Position numbers and translations under genes: made by a program
Notes under the pieces: model-generated
Seen by the model: the letters and a program-made list of their open reading frames with translations, nothing else
Databases searched by the model: none
What the model was told of the DNA's origin: nothing
Part shown: positions 37,085 to 51,100 of the stretch, piece by piece
Numbering within the stretch: position 1 is the stretch's first letter
Layout of the letters: every line of letters starts with the position of its first letter
NCBI RefSeq assembly: GCF_018873765.1
Contig: NC_057918.1
Span: forward strand, 64,048,871 to 64,112,870
Length of the DNA: 64,000 bases
Reading direction: 5' to 3'
Origin: Telopea speciosissima
Lineage: Eukaryota > Streptophyta > Magnoliopsida > Proteales > Proteaceae

Positions 37085-37693
37085 ATCGACACTCCAACCG
37101 GAGCCAACGGTAGAGACAAAGGCGAAGGCATCGACGCCGCCCTAGGTGATGTCGCAAAACAGGCTGTGGGCCTCCACGGCCTTGCAGTCGAAGAACCATC
37201 GATGGCAGATGTTATCGCATCCGGAGGTGCCGATGTGCTTGAGCTTTGCTTCGGTCCAGATGAATGAGGTGAGGACACCCAACACCAACACAAACACCTC
37301 CATAATGCGTAGGTCTAAATCTCTACCGGCGCCAACGGTGGAGACGAATACAGAGATGCCGATATCGCCCCAGGCAATGATGTAGAGCTCCCTGTCGAGG
37401 GCAGTGGGCTGGGTGTCCACGGTCTTGCGCTCGAGGATCCAGAGAATGCAGGGGTTATCGTTGCCGAAGGTATCAAAGCGCTTGGGCTCGGCTTCATTCC
37501 AGACGAATGAAGTGCAGGTTGTATCATTGCCGTCAGAGATGCACCAGTCGTCGGCATCGTCGGCGGCAGCGGCGTCTTTTTCAGTCGGGGTTTCCAATGA
37601 GCATGGTGGAGGAGATGAGAAGGAAAAGGGAGGAAAGGAAATAACACGCACAAGGTGGACAGATGAACATGCACAGAGGCGGACAAGATTCAT
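37085..37693 (-). other. Unrecognised open frame with a tandem internal duplication
   Basis: A minus-strand frame of 183 codons (37693 to 37142) contains a duplicated module. TSFVWNEAEPKRFDTFGNDN and TSFIWTEAKLKHIGTSGCDN are about 80 residues apart, each followed by a tryptophan-rich stretch and then FVSTVG. The duplication is also plain in DNA (about 37085-37310 against 37318-37530). The second module reads past the frame's stop: where module one has AWGDI, module two has a stop codon (37142-37144) followed by GGVDAFAFVSTVG. This suggests a coding relic of a repeat-domain protein. I do not recognise the family. Confidence 0.35.
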
Positions 37694-37699
37694 GCTCGA

Positions 37700-39010
37700 C
37701 GGCGGACACGGTGCTACTCACAGCGGAGAAAAAGGAAAAAAAAGAGAAGAAGAAAAAATCCTCCAAAAGTCAAATAACCATGTAATACTTCACCAATCCG
37801 AATAATTCTCTATGACACCCCGTGCACATAACAACCCCCTAGGCGTCGTGGACCCGTGGGTATGTTATGAAAAAAAAAACTGATAATTTACGTAACATTT
37901 AAACCATTAAACATGGAGATGCAGACTGCATAGACCACTGTTTTGTACTTCCTTATTAATTATTATTTGAACAAGCGAACACTGCTTAGTTGCATGTGGT
38001 GCACGGTCTCTGTGCTTAGACACATGACCATGCAAAATGACCATCATACCCCTATTTCCAAATTAGGGGTAGTTCAACCTACAAAAAAAAAAAAAAACAA
38101 AAACTTGGGGGAGGAGGATGTCTAACAAGACAATGCCCATAAGGGGTCATTACATTCACCCCCAACATAGTCCCCCTGACAAGGGGCACAATGACCAACC
38201 TACCCCTTCTTGGGTAGGATCCACCCTCCTTATTAGAGAGAGTGGGGAACTGGACTGGGCAAGAAACTGGAGGAGATAATTTTCCCAAACAATGATCGAC
38301 ATATAGTCATGCTAGACTCAAAATGAAGTCAAACCAAAGTCTATTAATTAATTCTATGGTTGGTGAGGAAATGCTGATGCCAATTCACCTAAGGCCCGGA
38401 TTGTTAATTAACCAAATTCAAAGTTCAAAACCGAATATTTGTTATGTGTTCCCCTTACTATCATTAAAAAAATTAATCTAATTATAATATGTTTTTTTTT
38501 TTGGGCATATGTCAGTTATTAGAGTAATAAGTGCACTTGTTTATTGAAATGTCTCTTTTAGATCCTCTTATTACGAAAGCACTTAGAAGTTAGAACAATT
38601 CACGTCTCACATGATTTTCCCTTTTTCACACAATGCACCATTTTAGGAAACTGACTGCTAACAGTGAGTGGGACCCACAATGTATTTAGTAACCCAGTCA
38701 TGTTTGTATACGTGGCTAAACAAGTGGACCCCATATTAGTATTATTATTGGGAATTTTTGACTGCTTCTTCCTTAGTATCTAACAGAAACATGGGGATTG
38801 CACCATGCATGGATGTCACTGACATTGCCAATCCATATCATCATCATCATCATCATCATCATTTTTTATCACCATGCTCATCATTATCATGTTATCATCT
38901 TCATTAGCCTTAATATGAACACAAACAACCAGATTAACACACTCCCCTTAATCCTAATCTCGTTGTTCCCTAAGGCCTCTAAACTCAAGAAGAGTTGGTG
39001 GGAGCAGAGA
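37700..39010. other. Upstream region of the ferroportin gene
   Basis: No gene. At 37970-38290 lie fragments of the AATGACCATCATACCCC-type repeat seen around 23.7 kb. Leader features near the gene include a CAT/ATC microsatellite at 38836-38863 and a CATGCATG palindrome just before it. Confidence 0.4.
38803..38812. promoter_or_regulatory. CCATGCATGG palindrome (RY/CATGC element)
   Basis: A perfect 10-bp palindrome containing CATGCATG about 200 bp upstream of the ferroportin start codon. CATGC is the core known to be bound by IDEF1/ABI3-type B3 factors in iron-deficiency promoters. One such site may be chance; a regulatory role is inferred only. Confidence 0.3.
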
Positions 39011-39133
39011 ATGAAAGTTGAAATAGAAGAAGGCATGAACCAATCTCTTCTTGCTGAATCTTCACAGCAAAACAACTTCCCTTCTCTTATCAAACGCTTG
39101 TATGTTGGCCACTTTCTGGCTAGATGGGGAGCA

Positions 39134-39165
<32 letters not shown>

Positions 39166-42100
39166 TAGGCTTTGATTACTTAAATTTTCTTCCTGACTTA
39201 CTGTTTTGGACTCAACTGCGTTTTCTTCTGAAGTTGGATTGCTTATTAACTATGACAGTTTGCAAAACGTTTTGATGAGCTCTGCATGTAAACTTCTCTT
39301 TTTGAAATGTTGGGTTTGAGAGTTTATGGACTGTTTGTTATTATGACTTTTCATCTTCTATTTGGAAACAATTAGATTTCGATCTCTCTCGGTTACCCTT
39401 TCTTTGGTTTGAACTCTAGTGGGTTTGGCATTAACTGATGGATTGACATTTTTTTTTCTTCAAAACTGCCCTGTGGTATCCCCAAAACTAAAACTTGATT
39501 TTTGGGTAAAAACCCACCATAAAAATTTTCAGATAGCCCAGTTGAATCAAACAGTTTGAATGATTTAGATCCTCCATTCAACTGGGTTAAAATTTAATCC
39601 AGAGGGTCCCTTATTTGTGAGTTTGTATGACCCAAACAGTTTGAGTGATGGTGGTTTTTTTTCTCTTTGTGGATTCCATCTTTATTCTGTTGTTTGACAT
39701 TCAGGTTCTTTCTTGCAGAATGTGGGAATTCTCTGTTGGTTTATACATGATCAACCTTTGGCCAGACTCTCTGCTCTTTGCTGCTATTTATGGTGTTGTG
39801 GAAGCTACATCTACTGCAATATTTGGTCCTGTTGTTGGGCAGTGGGTGGATAGGTTGACATATGTTCAGGTGGGCTAGTCTTGGTTTTTCCTACTGTTTA
39901 CTCCGGACATTCACAATAAAATCAAACATTTGCCAAAGAAATTTTACGTCTTAACCTTGTTATCTGGCAGGTTCTCAGACTCTGGTTGTTGACCCAAAAT
40001 CTTTCCTTTATTGTTGCTGGAGGCACAGTCATAGTATTACTAGTCTACTCAAGCTTGAAGTTGACAAATTTTCCGGCATTCCTATCACTTGTCGTTTTAA
40101 CTAATATTTCTGGAGCAGTTGGTGTGCTTTCAACTCTAGCTGGCACCATTTTGGTAGAAAGAGAATGGTAACCCTGATGCAGAATTTGAATTGTTCAATA
40201 ATAAATAGAATTTCTTCAACTTTATGGAGTTATGATTTGTCTTCTTAAAAACAAGAAAAATACCCGGCTAGAGCAGATTACTACTGTGTTGGTTTTTCTA
40301 ATAATCTGCTGCTGTTGTTTAAGTTCTGGGCTTTGTGTTGTCAAAGCTATATCAATGTGTAGTTAGTAATGTTTCTTCTGTCATGTGGTCATGAATTTAG
40401 TATTTGGTTGTATGTTAACTTTTTATTCTAGGTAGCTAAAAGCATTTTGTAATATCCTTTCGTGGCATTGCAAACTTTAAGCTCTAATGATATTAATTTG
40501 AAGAACCAGTTTTCAATATATTCCTCTCATCCTCTGTTTTCCAAGCTTAACTCCATATTTGTTTTTTTCTTTCTCAAAATCCCCATGAGAACCACAAAAG
40601 CTGAACTGAAAACTATTTTTGAAATATTTGAAAATTATCATGCAGAATCAATTTGTTCCACTGGTTGAAGTTTAAAACTGCAATCCTACTTCAGTTCTAC
40701 AAAAGCTCAATCCATTTAGTTGAATACGACCACAATATAATACTATGCATCTCTGTGCATGCATTCACAAAGGTTCAATTTTTTTTCTCAAAGACCTAGA
40801 CATTGTGTTTCTATAATGACATTTAAAATAGTTATGTCATTATCTTAAAAAATAACCTAAGAATTACTCATATGAACAAAATTTATTCTTGCAATTCACC
40901 TCTGTGCTGTCATTAATGGATCAAGTTCCGATTTATCTAATTGGGAATCTCTCAGTGTTTACGTTATATTGAAATGACAGGGTGGTGGTGATTTCAAATG
41001 GAAAATCTCCAGAAGTATTGACAAAGATGAATTCAGTCATCAGAAGGATCGATCTGAGTTGCAAGCTATTTGCCCCTGTGTTTAGTGGCTTAATTATTAG
41101 CTTCGTATCACTGAAAGCATCTGCAATGACTTTAGCACTGTGGAATTCTATATCTGTTTGGTTGCAGTATTGGCTTCTAAAGTCTGTTCTTAATGGAATT
41201 CCGGCTCTAGGTGAAAGCAATCAAAAAAGGATGGCGAGACTTGCCCCAAGTGATTCATTACAGAGTACATATATTTCAGAGGACACACAGAGTTTGCTTT
41301 CTTATGCGGAAAGTGATTTAGAAATGAGAGAGCAGAATTGGAAAAGTAAAATAATTCAACAGATTTCAAAGATCCCATACATAGACGCATGGAGTGTATA
41401 CTTACAGCAAGAAGTGGTGCTTCCCGGAGTTGCACTAGCTTTATTGTATTTTACTGTCTTAAGGTGAGATATGCTTGATATTGATGCTACATTAGAAAGA
41501 GAATAAGATATTTGGCCTTGTGTTCTAAGTCCAGGAATAAAACAAAGAAGGAAAAAAGCAATAAAGATGACTGATGATTTGTTCAAGTTACAGGGTTGAT
41601 TCCTGGCTTTGGATGTCTATGAGATGGCACAATCTAATTTCATGTCGGTCACATAAATTGTGTTATATGCTACATTATCCTTTCTATGTAGGAAGAAGTA
41701 CCATAGACTTCTTCTAGACATTTTGTTCCTTATTGTCTTTCTACTTTGAACTTCAAGATCATTGACATGTGCACTCATATCTTTGTTTTCTTCTTGCAGC
41801 TTCGGAACATTAATGACGGCTGCTCTGGAATGGAAAGGGATACCTGCTTATGTTATTGGTATAGCACGTGGAGTGAGTGCTATAGTTGGAATAGCTGCAA
41901 CAGTTTTGTACCCGCTTGTACAATCGCGTATTTCAACTCTTCGAACAGGATTATGGTCAATCTGGACTCAGGTACAAACATCATTTTACAAAACTTGGTG
42001 CAAAAGGTCCAAGTTGTTTTTGCACCAAGTTGAGCTATCATTTTCTCATCCCAAATATTTGTAATCAATATGATCACTTTTCCTTGGATTAATTAAATGC

Positions 42101-45100
42101 ATGGTTATTTATGTACAACATTCATAATGCATATTAAGTAGAAACCTCAGGTCCTAGTCACCTAGACTTCGAAGCATGGCATGCTGTTTAAATCCTGCTG
42201 GTGAAAGGGAATTGCCATTTAATGACCAGAAGAATCATGAGAACAACTATAGTTGAATTTGGCAGAGCAGATTATTTAGGATGGAGCGCCGAATGGGGTG
42301 TTTGTTTCCAACTCCATTCCCCCAACCTGCATGTGCTTATATTATGCAGAGATGCAGAAGTTGGGTGTTTCTTGGTTCATAAAACAGCACAGGTGCTTAA
42401 CTCCCTCCCCAAACACACACACACATACCGAGCCACAAAGCTGTGCTTATATGGCCTGGTATATTTATCTCAAACAATATATTTTTTTTCTTTTTGTTTC
42501 ATCATGAAAATTGAGTTCATAATTCTTCCTTTATCCAATGGTGATGCTAAATGCAGTACAGAGGTTCTAGTTTGGCACATATTCTGCCACTGGTGATTTT
42601 ATTCAATGACAAATCTAATGCAAAAAAGGGTCCCACTTTTATGTGACAACTGCTAAGTGCTATGGAATATTCTGTTTCTCACATACCCTTATCTATGAAG
42701 TTAGGAGATCCTTCCAGGGACAATCTTTAGATTTATGGCTATTAGACAATCACTGCCAAACACATCTTAACTATGTCCCTAAGGAAGTCTGCTTTCATAT
42801 CCCTTTGCTGTCTGCATATTTCTTAGTCTTACACTCACCTGGCTCTTGGACAGTGGACCTTGCTGTTTGTATGTGTTGCTTCAATATGGGTACAGAACAG
42901 CTTCATCTCAGCATGGATGTTGATGGGAGGAGTTGCAGCATCTCGTCTTGGATTGTGGATGTTTGACTTAGCTGTTATACAGCAAATGCAGGTTAGCATC
43001 CATCTTAAAGATTAAGATTTGGGATAGATTTTATCGACGAGTATTCTTTTTCTGAACCAAAATGTTGTTTTCACCCTAATAGCTCTGTATATTAAAATTT
43101 AATACTTTTAGATTTAGTTTGACTGAATTCCTCAGCTATGTCTTATGTCTCATTGACTAATTGACTCGATTTTCATTAAAAACTTGATCTACTTTTTCTT
43201 TTCTTTTCAAAATTTATTTAAGGGACAACTCAGAAGCTGCTTCATCTAATTTTTTGTGTGCCTTCTTAGGATCATGTTCCTGAATCTGATCGTTGTATTG
43301 TGGGAGGTGTCCAGAACTCACTTCAGTCTATGTTGGATTTGTTGACTTATGTCATGGGAATAATCATCTCCAACCCACAGGTGAACATCCTCAAACATGA
43401 TTAATGTAGTGTACTGCTTGTTTAAAAAATATGGTTTTATGAATATGTTCACATGCAAATAGCTCCTGGTTAGAAGTTGTTAGCAGCCCGTGACACCCTT
43501 AAGGCACAAAGGCCTCCTGAAAACTTAGGCTCGAGGAGAAAAGCAAGGTGCACTCCTGAAGGATTTGAGGTGCACTGTTTTTCAAATAAATGTATAATTA
43601 ATTTAAACACTATGTTAACAAAACAGGAATTTCATGAATGGCTTGAATGATCAATGAGATCAGTCAAGCTCTCTATTTATAATAATAATAATAATAATAA
43701 TAAAAGAGATTACAAAGGGAAACATTGTTCACGATACTATTCACGACACTGTTCACGTGAACAGTGTCACAGCCCAAAGTACAATCCTACCCTTGTTCAA
43801 AAGTACATAAATAAAACATAAATAAAAAACCAAAAATACCCTTATAATATCGGGTAACACATCTCAACACTCCCCCTCAAGTTGGGGCATAGATATCACA
43901 CATGCCCAACTTGACTAGACTAGGATAAAACAGCTTCCCACTCAACCCTTTGGTGAAGACATCAGCCAGTTGATCTCCAGACTTCACAAAAGGAATACAA
44001 ATCTGCCCACTCTCTAACTTCTCCTTGATGAAGTGTCTGTTAATCTCCACATGTTTGGTACGGTCATGCTGCACTGGATTGTGGGCAATGCTAATTGCTG
44101 CTTTGTTGTCACAGTACAACATCATTGGAAGATGAACAGAACCACGGATATCAAAGAGTAAACTCTGAAGCCACAGTAACTCACATATGCCTTGGGCCAT
44201 AGCACGGAATTCAGCTTCAGCACTAGATCTTGCCACAACATTTTGCTTTTTACTCCGCCATGTGACTAGATTTCCTCCAACAAAAGTACAATAGCCGGAG
44301 GTAGATTTCCTGTCAGGGTTACCACCCCAGTCAACATCTGTGTAAACCTCAATGCGAAGATGGTCACGAGGAGACAAAAGGATCCCCTTACCTGGAGCTG
44401 ACTTCAAGTAATGGAGAATACGAAGAACAACAGCCATGTGAGTGGAATAAGGAGCATGCATGAACTGGCTCACAAGACTCACAGCAATGGCAATATCTGG
44501 TCTGGTGTGGGAGAGATAAATCAGCTTGCCCACTAATCTTTGATATCTGCCCTTATCAACAGGTTCACCATCCTTCTCTTGCAGACGGGTAGTAGCTTCT
44601 AAGGGAGTGTCACAAGGATGACAACCAAGCAAACCAGTCTCTGATAGTAAATCTAGAACATACTTTCTCTGGGAGAGAAAAATGCCTTTTGGAGAATGGG
44701 CAACTTCAATCCCAAGAAAATATCTTAGCTGTCTTAGATCTTTTATGTCAAATTCCCGTCCCAAGAAAGCCTTCAGGTGAGAAACTTCATCTGTATCATT
44801 ACCAGTCACAACTATGTCATCAACATAAACTATGAGAAGAGTGACCCTTTCTGCCTTTTGCTTGATGAACAAAGTGTGATCAGCATGACTCTGTTTGTAT
44901 CCACAGGAGACCATGGCTTTATGAAATCTACCAAACCATGCCCATGGAGATTGCTTCAACCCATAGAGTGCCCTTTTGAGCCTACAAACTTTCCCATGGG
45001 TCTTGTCAGAGGAAAAACCCGGAGGAACATCCATATAAACCTCCTCTTCCAACTCCCCATAAAGAAATGTATTTTTTACATCCAACTGCTGTAGGTCCCA

Positions 45101-48100
45101 GCCAAAGTTGACAGCATAAGACAGTAAGACCCGGATACTGTTCAACTTCGCAACAGGGGCAAATGTCTTCTGGTAGTCGATCCCATAAGTCTAAGTGAAG
45201 CCTCTGGCCATAAGCCTGGCTTTATATCTATCCACTGTTCCATCTGGCTTCTGCTTGACAACAAATACCTATTTGCACCCGACTGGTTTCTTACCCGAAG
45301 GAAGAACAACTAGCTCCCATGTCTCATTTTTAAGTAAGGTCGTCATTTCTTCCATCATGGCTGCTTTCCACTTTGGATTTGCAATCGCTTCCTGCCATTT
45401 ATGAGGAATAGAAACAGAGGAAAGAGAAGAAACAAATGCACGATAGGAAGGAGATAAAGCATCATAGGAAACAACATTGGAGATGGGGTGTTAGGTGCAT
45501 GACCTAACGCCTTTACGAACAACGATAGGTAAGTCAAGGGAAGGATCCTTACCAGATGATGTAGTAGGGTCTGGATCTGGATCAAGTGCAGATGATTGTG
45601 GAGGTGGTATGGTGGTGGTGGTAGTCTCAACTTGTCATGTGCGCTCCTGGGTATATACCTTATCAACAGGGATTTGACTGTCTGGTCTACGCTCCCCCTG
45701 AATAGGAGCCACTATAGGAGTTGAAGTTACAGAGGGCTCCCCCTGAATAGAAGCCAGAAGAATAGCAGACACATCTTCAAAACCCTGATTCTGCTCCCCC
45801 TGAAGAGGTGTCTGGGAATAATATGATAAGGACTCATGGAAGACAATATCCATGGAGACAAAAGTACGACGAGAAGGTGGATGGTAACACTTATATCCTT
45901 TCTGGGTCGCAGAATAGCGCAGAAAAATGCACCGAATGCTCCGTGGATCAAATTTCCCATGAGGATGATGATTGCGGACATAGCAAACACAACCAAAATT
46001 TTTGGGGGGAACCACAAAGGAAGGGGAACCCTGGAGGAGATCAACGGGGGAACGACCATCAAGGACACGGGTAGGCACACGGTTGATGAGATAAGCAGCG
46101 GTAAGAATGGCATCACCCCAGTAGTGAGAATGAACCTGCCGTGCAAACATAATGGCCCGGGCTACCTCAAGGAGATGTCTATTTTTCCTTTTAGCAACCC
46201 CATTCTGGGCAGGTGTGTCAACACAGTTGGTCTGATGGACAATACCATGTGCAGCCAAATAAAGTTGGAACTGACCCTCCATGTACTCTCTGTCGTTATC
46301 ACTGCGTAAAATGCACAAGGTGGCATTGAATTGGGTCTGAACCATACGATGAAATAACTGAAAACAGCGGAAGACCTCACTTTTATGGCTCATCATGTAC
46401 ACCCAACTGGCATGAGTATAACAATCAATAAACGAGACAATCCATCGATGACCAGAAAGGGAAATACAACGGGCAGGGCCCCACACATCAGAATGAACCA
46501 AAGCAAAAGGAAACTCACGTCTTTTATTTAATGAAGAATAACTGGAACGAGTCTGTTTAGCCAAAACACAAGCCTCACATAAAAACTCATTCCTATTACA
46601 ATGCTTAATCAAGCTCGAAAACAAAAGAGACAAAGTACTAAGGGATGGATGACCAAGTCGGCAGTGCCAGAGATGAAGGTCAGGGGACGAGGTGGACTGT
46701 AAATGATGAGCCGTAGAGGAAGCCGAATGCAAAGTAGAAGGCTGACCCGGGTCAAGTAAGTAGAGACCACCCTGCATCTTACCACCCCCAATCGTGTGCC
46801 CGGTCTCCAGATCCTGTATGACACAATGAGAAGGAAAAAAAGTCAGTTTGTAGTTCAGATCTCTAGTTAGACTACTAATAGAGAGAAGGTTGGTAGAAAA
46901 GCACGGAACATGCAAAACAGATTTTAATGAAAGGGTAGGTGAGCAGCGTATGGAACCCTTCCCATTAATAGGAGAAAGGGAACCATTAGCTACTCGAACA
47001 CTAACTTTGCCAGAAGATGGAGAATAAAGATGAAATACATGGGAGGAGCCAGTCATGTGGTCAGTGGCACCAGAATCTATAATCCAAGGACTAGATATAG
47101 CCGATGCACACAGACTACTGACTGGAGTACCTGAGGTAAAATTAGAACCAGGAGGGGCAGCAGGTGTAGATGCTGTAGTGGAGGCAGCGGAAGAGGCCTG
47201 TAGCATGCGACGGAAAGCTAGAAGCTCATCTTGGGTAAGCCCAATGTCAGATGAAGGTGCAGCAGCAGCAGTAGTAGGAGAATCAGCCATATGAGCCTTG
47301 GGCTTAAACTTCCCACGGGCTTTCTTTTCCTCAAAATCAGCAGGCTTCCCATGGAGCTTCCAGCATTGAGCCTTAGTATGATAGAACCTGTTGCAGTGTT
47401 CACACTTGACAGACCTTTAGGGACAGCAGTACCACCATCGTAGTGGTAAGAGAAGGAATCTGGAAGCAACTTGCAAGGCGGAGCGATCAACAGTAGAGGA
47501 ATGCAGCATAGCAGCCCGACGAGATTCCTCATTATGAACCAAGGCAAAGGCCTGCTCTAGGGATAGAAAAGGGGACTGCCCAAGCACTTGCACCCGAATA
47601 GGATCAAACTCCATATTTAGTCCAGCCAAAAAATCATAAACACGTATTTTATCAACGTGTTTGCGATAGGCAGCCAGATCAGTAGCAGTAGAGGGCTCAT
47701 ATTCGGAGTAATGATCCAATTGCTGCCACATGTTCTTGAGGGCAGCATAGTATTTGGAGACAGAGAGCTCCTATTGGGTAGTGGCATTAGCCTTCTTTCT
47801 AATCTCATAGACTAGTGCATCATTCCCCGTGCGACCATAAGTCTCTTTGGCACCATTCCAAATAGTATGGGCAGTGTCCAGTAGAAGAAAATTATCTGAG
47901 ATATCCCTTTGCATAGAATGGATCAAGTAGGACATCACCATCGCATCATTCGATAACCACTTGTTGAGCTGAGAACCCTCTTCCACTGGTTTAGTTGTTG
48001 TCCCAAGAAGATGGCCAGTGAGGCCACGGCCAGCTACTGCCAAATAGGTAGACCAAGACCACTTCAGGTAGTTAGAGCCATCAAGTTTGATTGGGACAAC

Positions 48101-51100
48101 AAGGGGAAGAAAATCAGTGCGGGGCTGGCCATCAATGCCAGAAGAGGCCGAAGAAGAATCTGAACCAATCATTGCAGCAGGTAACCAATCTTTAATGAAG
48201 CAGCAAACAGCCAAAAAATATCCAAAAAAATTCTGGAATCAACCCCCAATAGAAAAGGCATGTATTGGAGCAAAAAATCTCAGATATGTAGGTTGGGAAT
48301 GATGTCGAATGAAGGCAGCAAGGGTGCCAATCAGATGCAGAGAACCAACAGCCCAACCCCAAGATCGATTAATGTCGGGTTTTGAAAAAATCCGAGAAGA
48401 GAGATCGATAAGGGTGGGGTCTTCAACCAATCGATGAAGTGAATAAGGGCTGAGAACAATATCAAATAAAGATCCCACAATAGAAGATGCAGCCGAAACA
48501 GATGCAGAGGCCTGATCTCCAAAAAAAAAATAGGAATCTTCAAATCGCAGATAGTGCTTCAGCTCCACTCGATAAAAAAAAAGAGGTATAAAAAAGGAGG
48601 TATATTGGGGCAGCAGCTAGATCATTACGATCACCTCAGTAGTGCTGCCCTAATGGGAGAAGAAGAACCAAAAGAAAGGAAGAAAGAAGAAGGGAAGAAG
48701 CTCGATGGAGGGAAGGAGAAAAAAATCGAAGGGAGGGAGGTGGGTTTTGAAAACCTAGATCAGAGTGTATTTGGCTCTGATGCCATGTTAACAAAACAGG
48801 AATTTCGTGAATGGCTTGAATGATCAATGAGATCAGTCAAGTTCTCTATTTATAATAATAATAATAAAAGAGATTACAAAGGGAAACACTGTTCATGACA
48901 CTGTTCATGACACTGTTCACGTGAATAGTATCACAGCCCAAAGTACAATCCTACCCTTGTTCAAAAGTACATAAATAAAGCATAAATAAAAAACCAAAAA
49001 TACCCTTATAATATCGGGTAACACATCTCAACACACTATGTTCCATGTACATTTTAAATAATTCACAAATTTATTTAGAAATTGGCACAAATAAAGGGCC
49101 TAAGTACAAATAGAGTTGCTAAAAGGCAAGAAAATAACCTAGATCTTACTTTGTTAGTAAATTAAGGGAAAAAAGGATAAATATGCTCAAACAGAGATAC
49201 ACCATTTTGAAGTTTGAGCACAGCAATCAAGTTCATGTTACTATATACACATAAAATAAACTTAAAAGTATTGTGTAATTCACATAAATGCTAAATATAA
49301 TATAGAATTATAAACTTTGGTAAAACTATAGATAAACTTCATTACATTGATGGGATTAAATACACAAGAGTGCCATATAACATGGAAATATCTAAAAAAG
49401 GAAATTAAATACATGGAAAGAAAGATACAGGTGAAATATATAGAATATTTACACAATATTACAACTAACGCCCATCTCAAACTCAAGGTTGATCGGAGAA
49501 AACCAACTTGAGGGACACCAACGAATGAAAACGACCAGAAGGATGTATTTTGGCAAATAAATATGTAGGTTGGTAAGTTCATAAATTGTATCAGCAAGAG
49601 CATGGTACTCGGCTTCAGTACTAGAACAAGCAACAATAATTTGTTTCTTACTACGCCAAGAGACAAGAGAGTCACCAGGAAAGAAGCAATAGCCTGTTGT
49701 AGAACGCCGATCAATAGCATCACCTGCCCAGTCAGCATCGGAATAGTCCCTCAACTAAGGAGAGGAGCTGGGGAGTATAGTAATACATGAATAGTGTGAC
49801 CTTGACATAGCAAAGAATTTGAAGAACGACAGAAAAATGAAGGGATCGAGGGGAAGTCGTGAACTAACTGGTAAGATGGACAATATAGGCAATGTCAGGA
49901 TGAGTAACTGTCAAGTACACAAGGCTACTGACAAGTTGACGATAAAGGGTAGCATCGACCAGAAGTTCTCCATCAGTTGCTCTTAGTTTGGTGTTGAAAT
50001 CAAGGGGGGTGTCAACAGTTTTGTTATCAATGATCCCTGCATGGGATAATAAATCAGAAGCATATTTGGCTAGTGACAAAAATATCCATTAACGGCAGAG
50101 AAAATTTCAAGATCAAGAAAATATTGTCGTGGCCTACGATCCTTCATCTCTAAATGCTAACTGAGAAAGTTTTAAGGACTGTATTCCTGCATTATCTTCC
50201 CCTGTAGTTAGAATATCATCCACGTATAGCATTAAAAGTATAGTCTCAGAGGTAGTACGCCAAATAAAAAGAGCAGTATCATGCAGGCATACCGAGAGAG
50301 AAAACTCAAAGGTTGTGGAACTAAACTTATCTAACCATGCATAAGGAGCTTGTTTGACACCATATAAAGCACATTGTAAGTGACACACCAGATGAGGACG
50401 AATAGGATATCTTAGAGGTGGCTTCATGTGCATCTCTTCCTATAGATTACCTTTCAGAAAGGCATTTTTGACATCCATCTAAAAAAGAGACCATTGACGG
50501 ACGGCCTCCACGGCAATGAGAGTCCGGATAGAGGCCAATCAAGCAATAAGGGAAAAAGTATCTTTATAGTCAGTGCCATATTCCTGATTGTATCCTTTTG
50601 CAACTAAATAGGCTTTGTACCGCTCAATTGATCCATCAAATCGAGTCTTGATCTTATATACCCACTTACGTCCAACTGCAGTTTTGTCAAAGATTAGATT
50701 AACCAAATCCCAGGTATGAATCTTGTGAAGGGCATCAAGCTTATCTGCCATTGCTTTTTGCCGGTGAGGATTAGTAGAAGTCTCACAGAAGGCGGTAGCT
50801 TCATGTAAAGAAACAAGGGAAGAAAAATAACAATGGGAATCATAAAGATGGATAGATTGTTTTCTTACTCGGTTAAGATATCAACGAGAAGGGACGGTAG
50901 AGGAAACCACAGATGGATTAGTACCATTGGGTAGGAGACAAGTAGTCTACGAGTCAAGAGCAGGTGGTGCAATGGTAAGAGCCGGTGCAGGAGGAAAGTT
51001 AAGAGCAGGTGGAGTGATGAGAGGATTGTCAGGTTTAGGAACTCCTAAGGGAGGAGAGCTGGCCGGCGGAGCGGGAGGACAAAATCTGCTATAGGTTCAG

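Larger units (their letters stand above)
43613..49033 (-). mobile_element. Ty1/Copia retrotransposon (Copia-2) in ferroportin intron 7
   Basis: A 5.4-kb element with two terminal repeats and a perfect 5-bp target duplication CACTA (43608-43612 and 49034-49038). A tRNA-Met type primer site (TGGCATCAGAGCC on the minus strand) lies inside the right repeat, and a purine tract TTGAGGGGGAG beside the left one. On the minus strand the parts are gag about 48210-47310, protease about 47110, integrase about 46650-45830, reverse transcriptase about 45300-44400 and RNase H about 44330-43880. The two LTRs differ at about ten sites in 245, all transitions, so it is a fairly recent insertion, on the order of a few million years at usual plant rates. 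It is broken, with only a handful of breaks. It lies antisense to the host gene and is related to Copia-1. Confidence 0.95.

Noticed and set aside
36750-37293. Several overlapping minus-strand frames
   Set aside because: Only one frame in 37142-37693 shows a duplicated module in register; the others are shadows of it or chance.
38915-39010. Upstream in-frame ATG as the ferroportin start
   Set aside because: It would add 32 residues unlike the family N-terminus; the ATG at 39011 gives the expected acidic start. Not excluded.
45727-46309. Frames on both strands over the integrase part of Copia-2
   Set aside because: Shadows of the Copia pol region.
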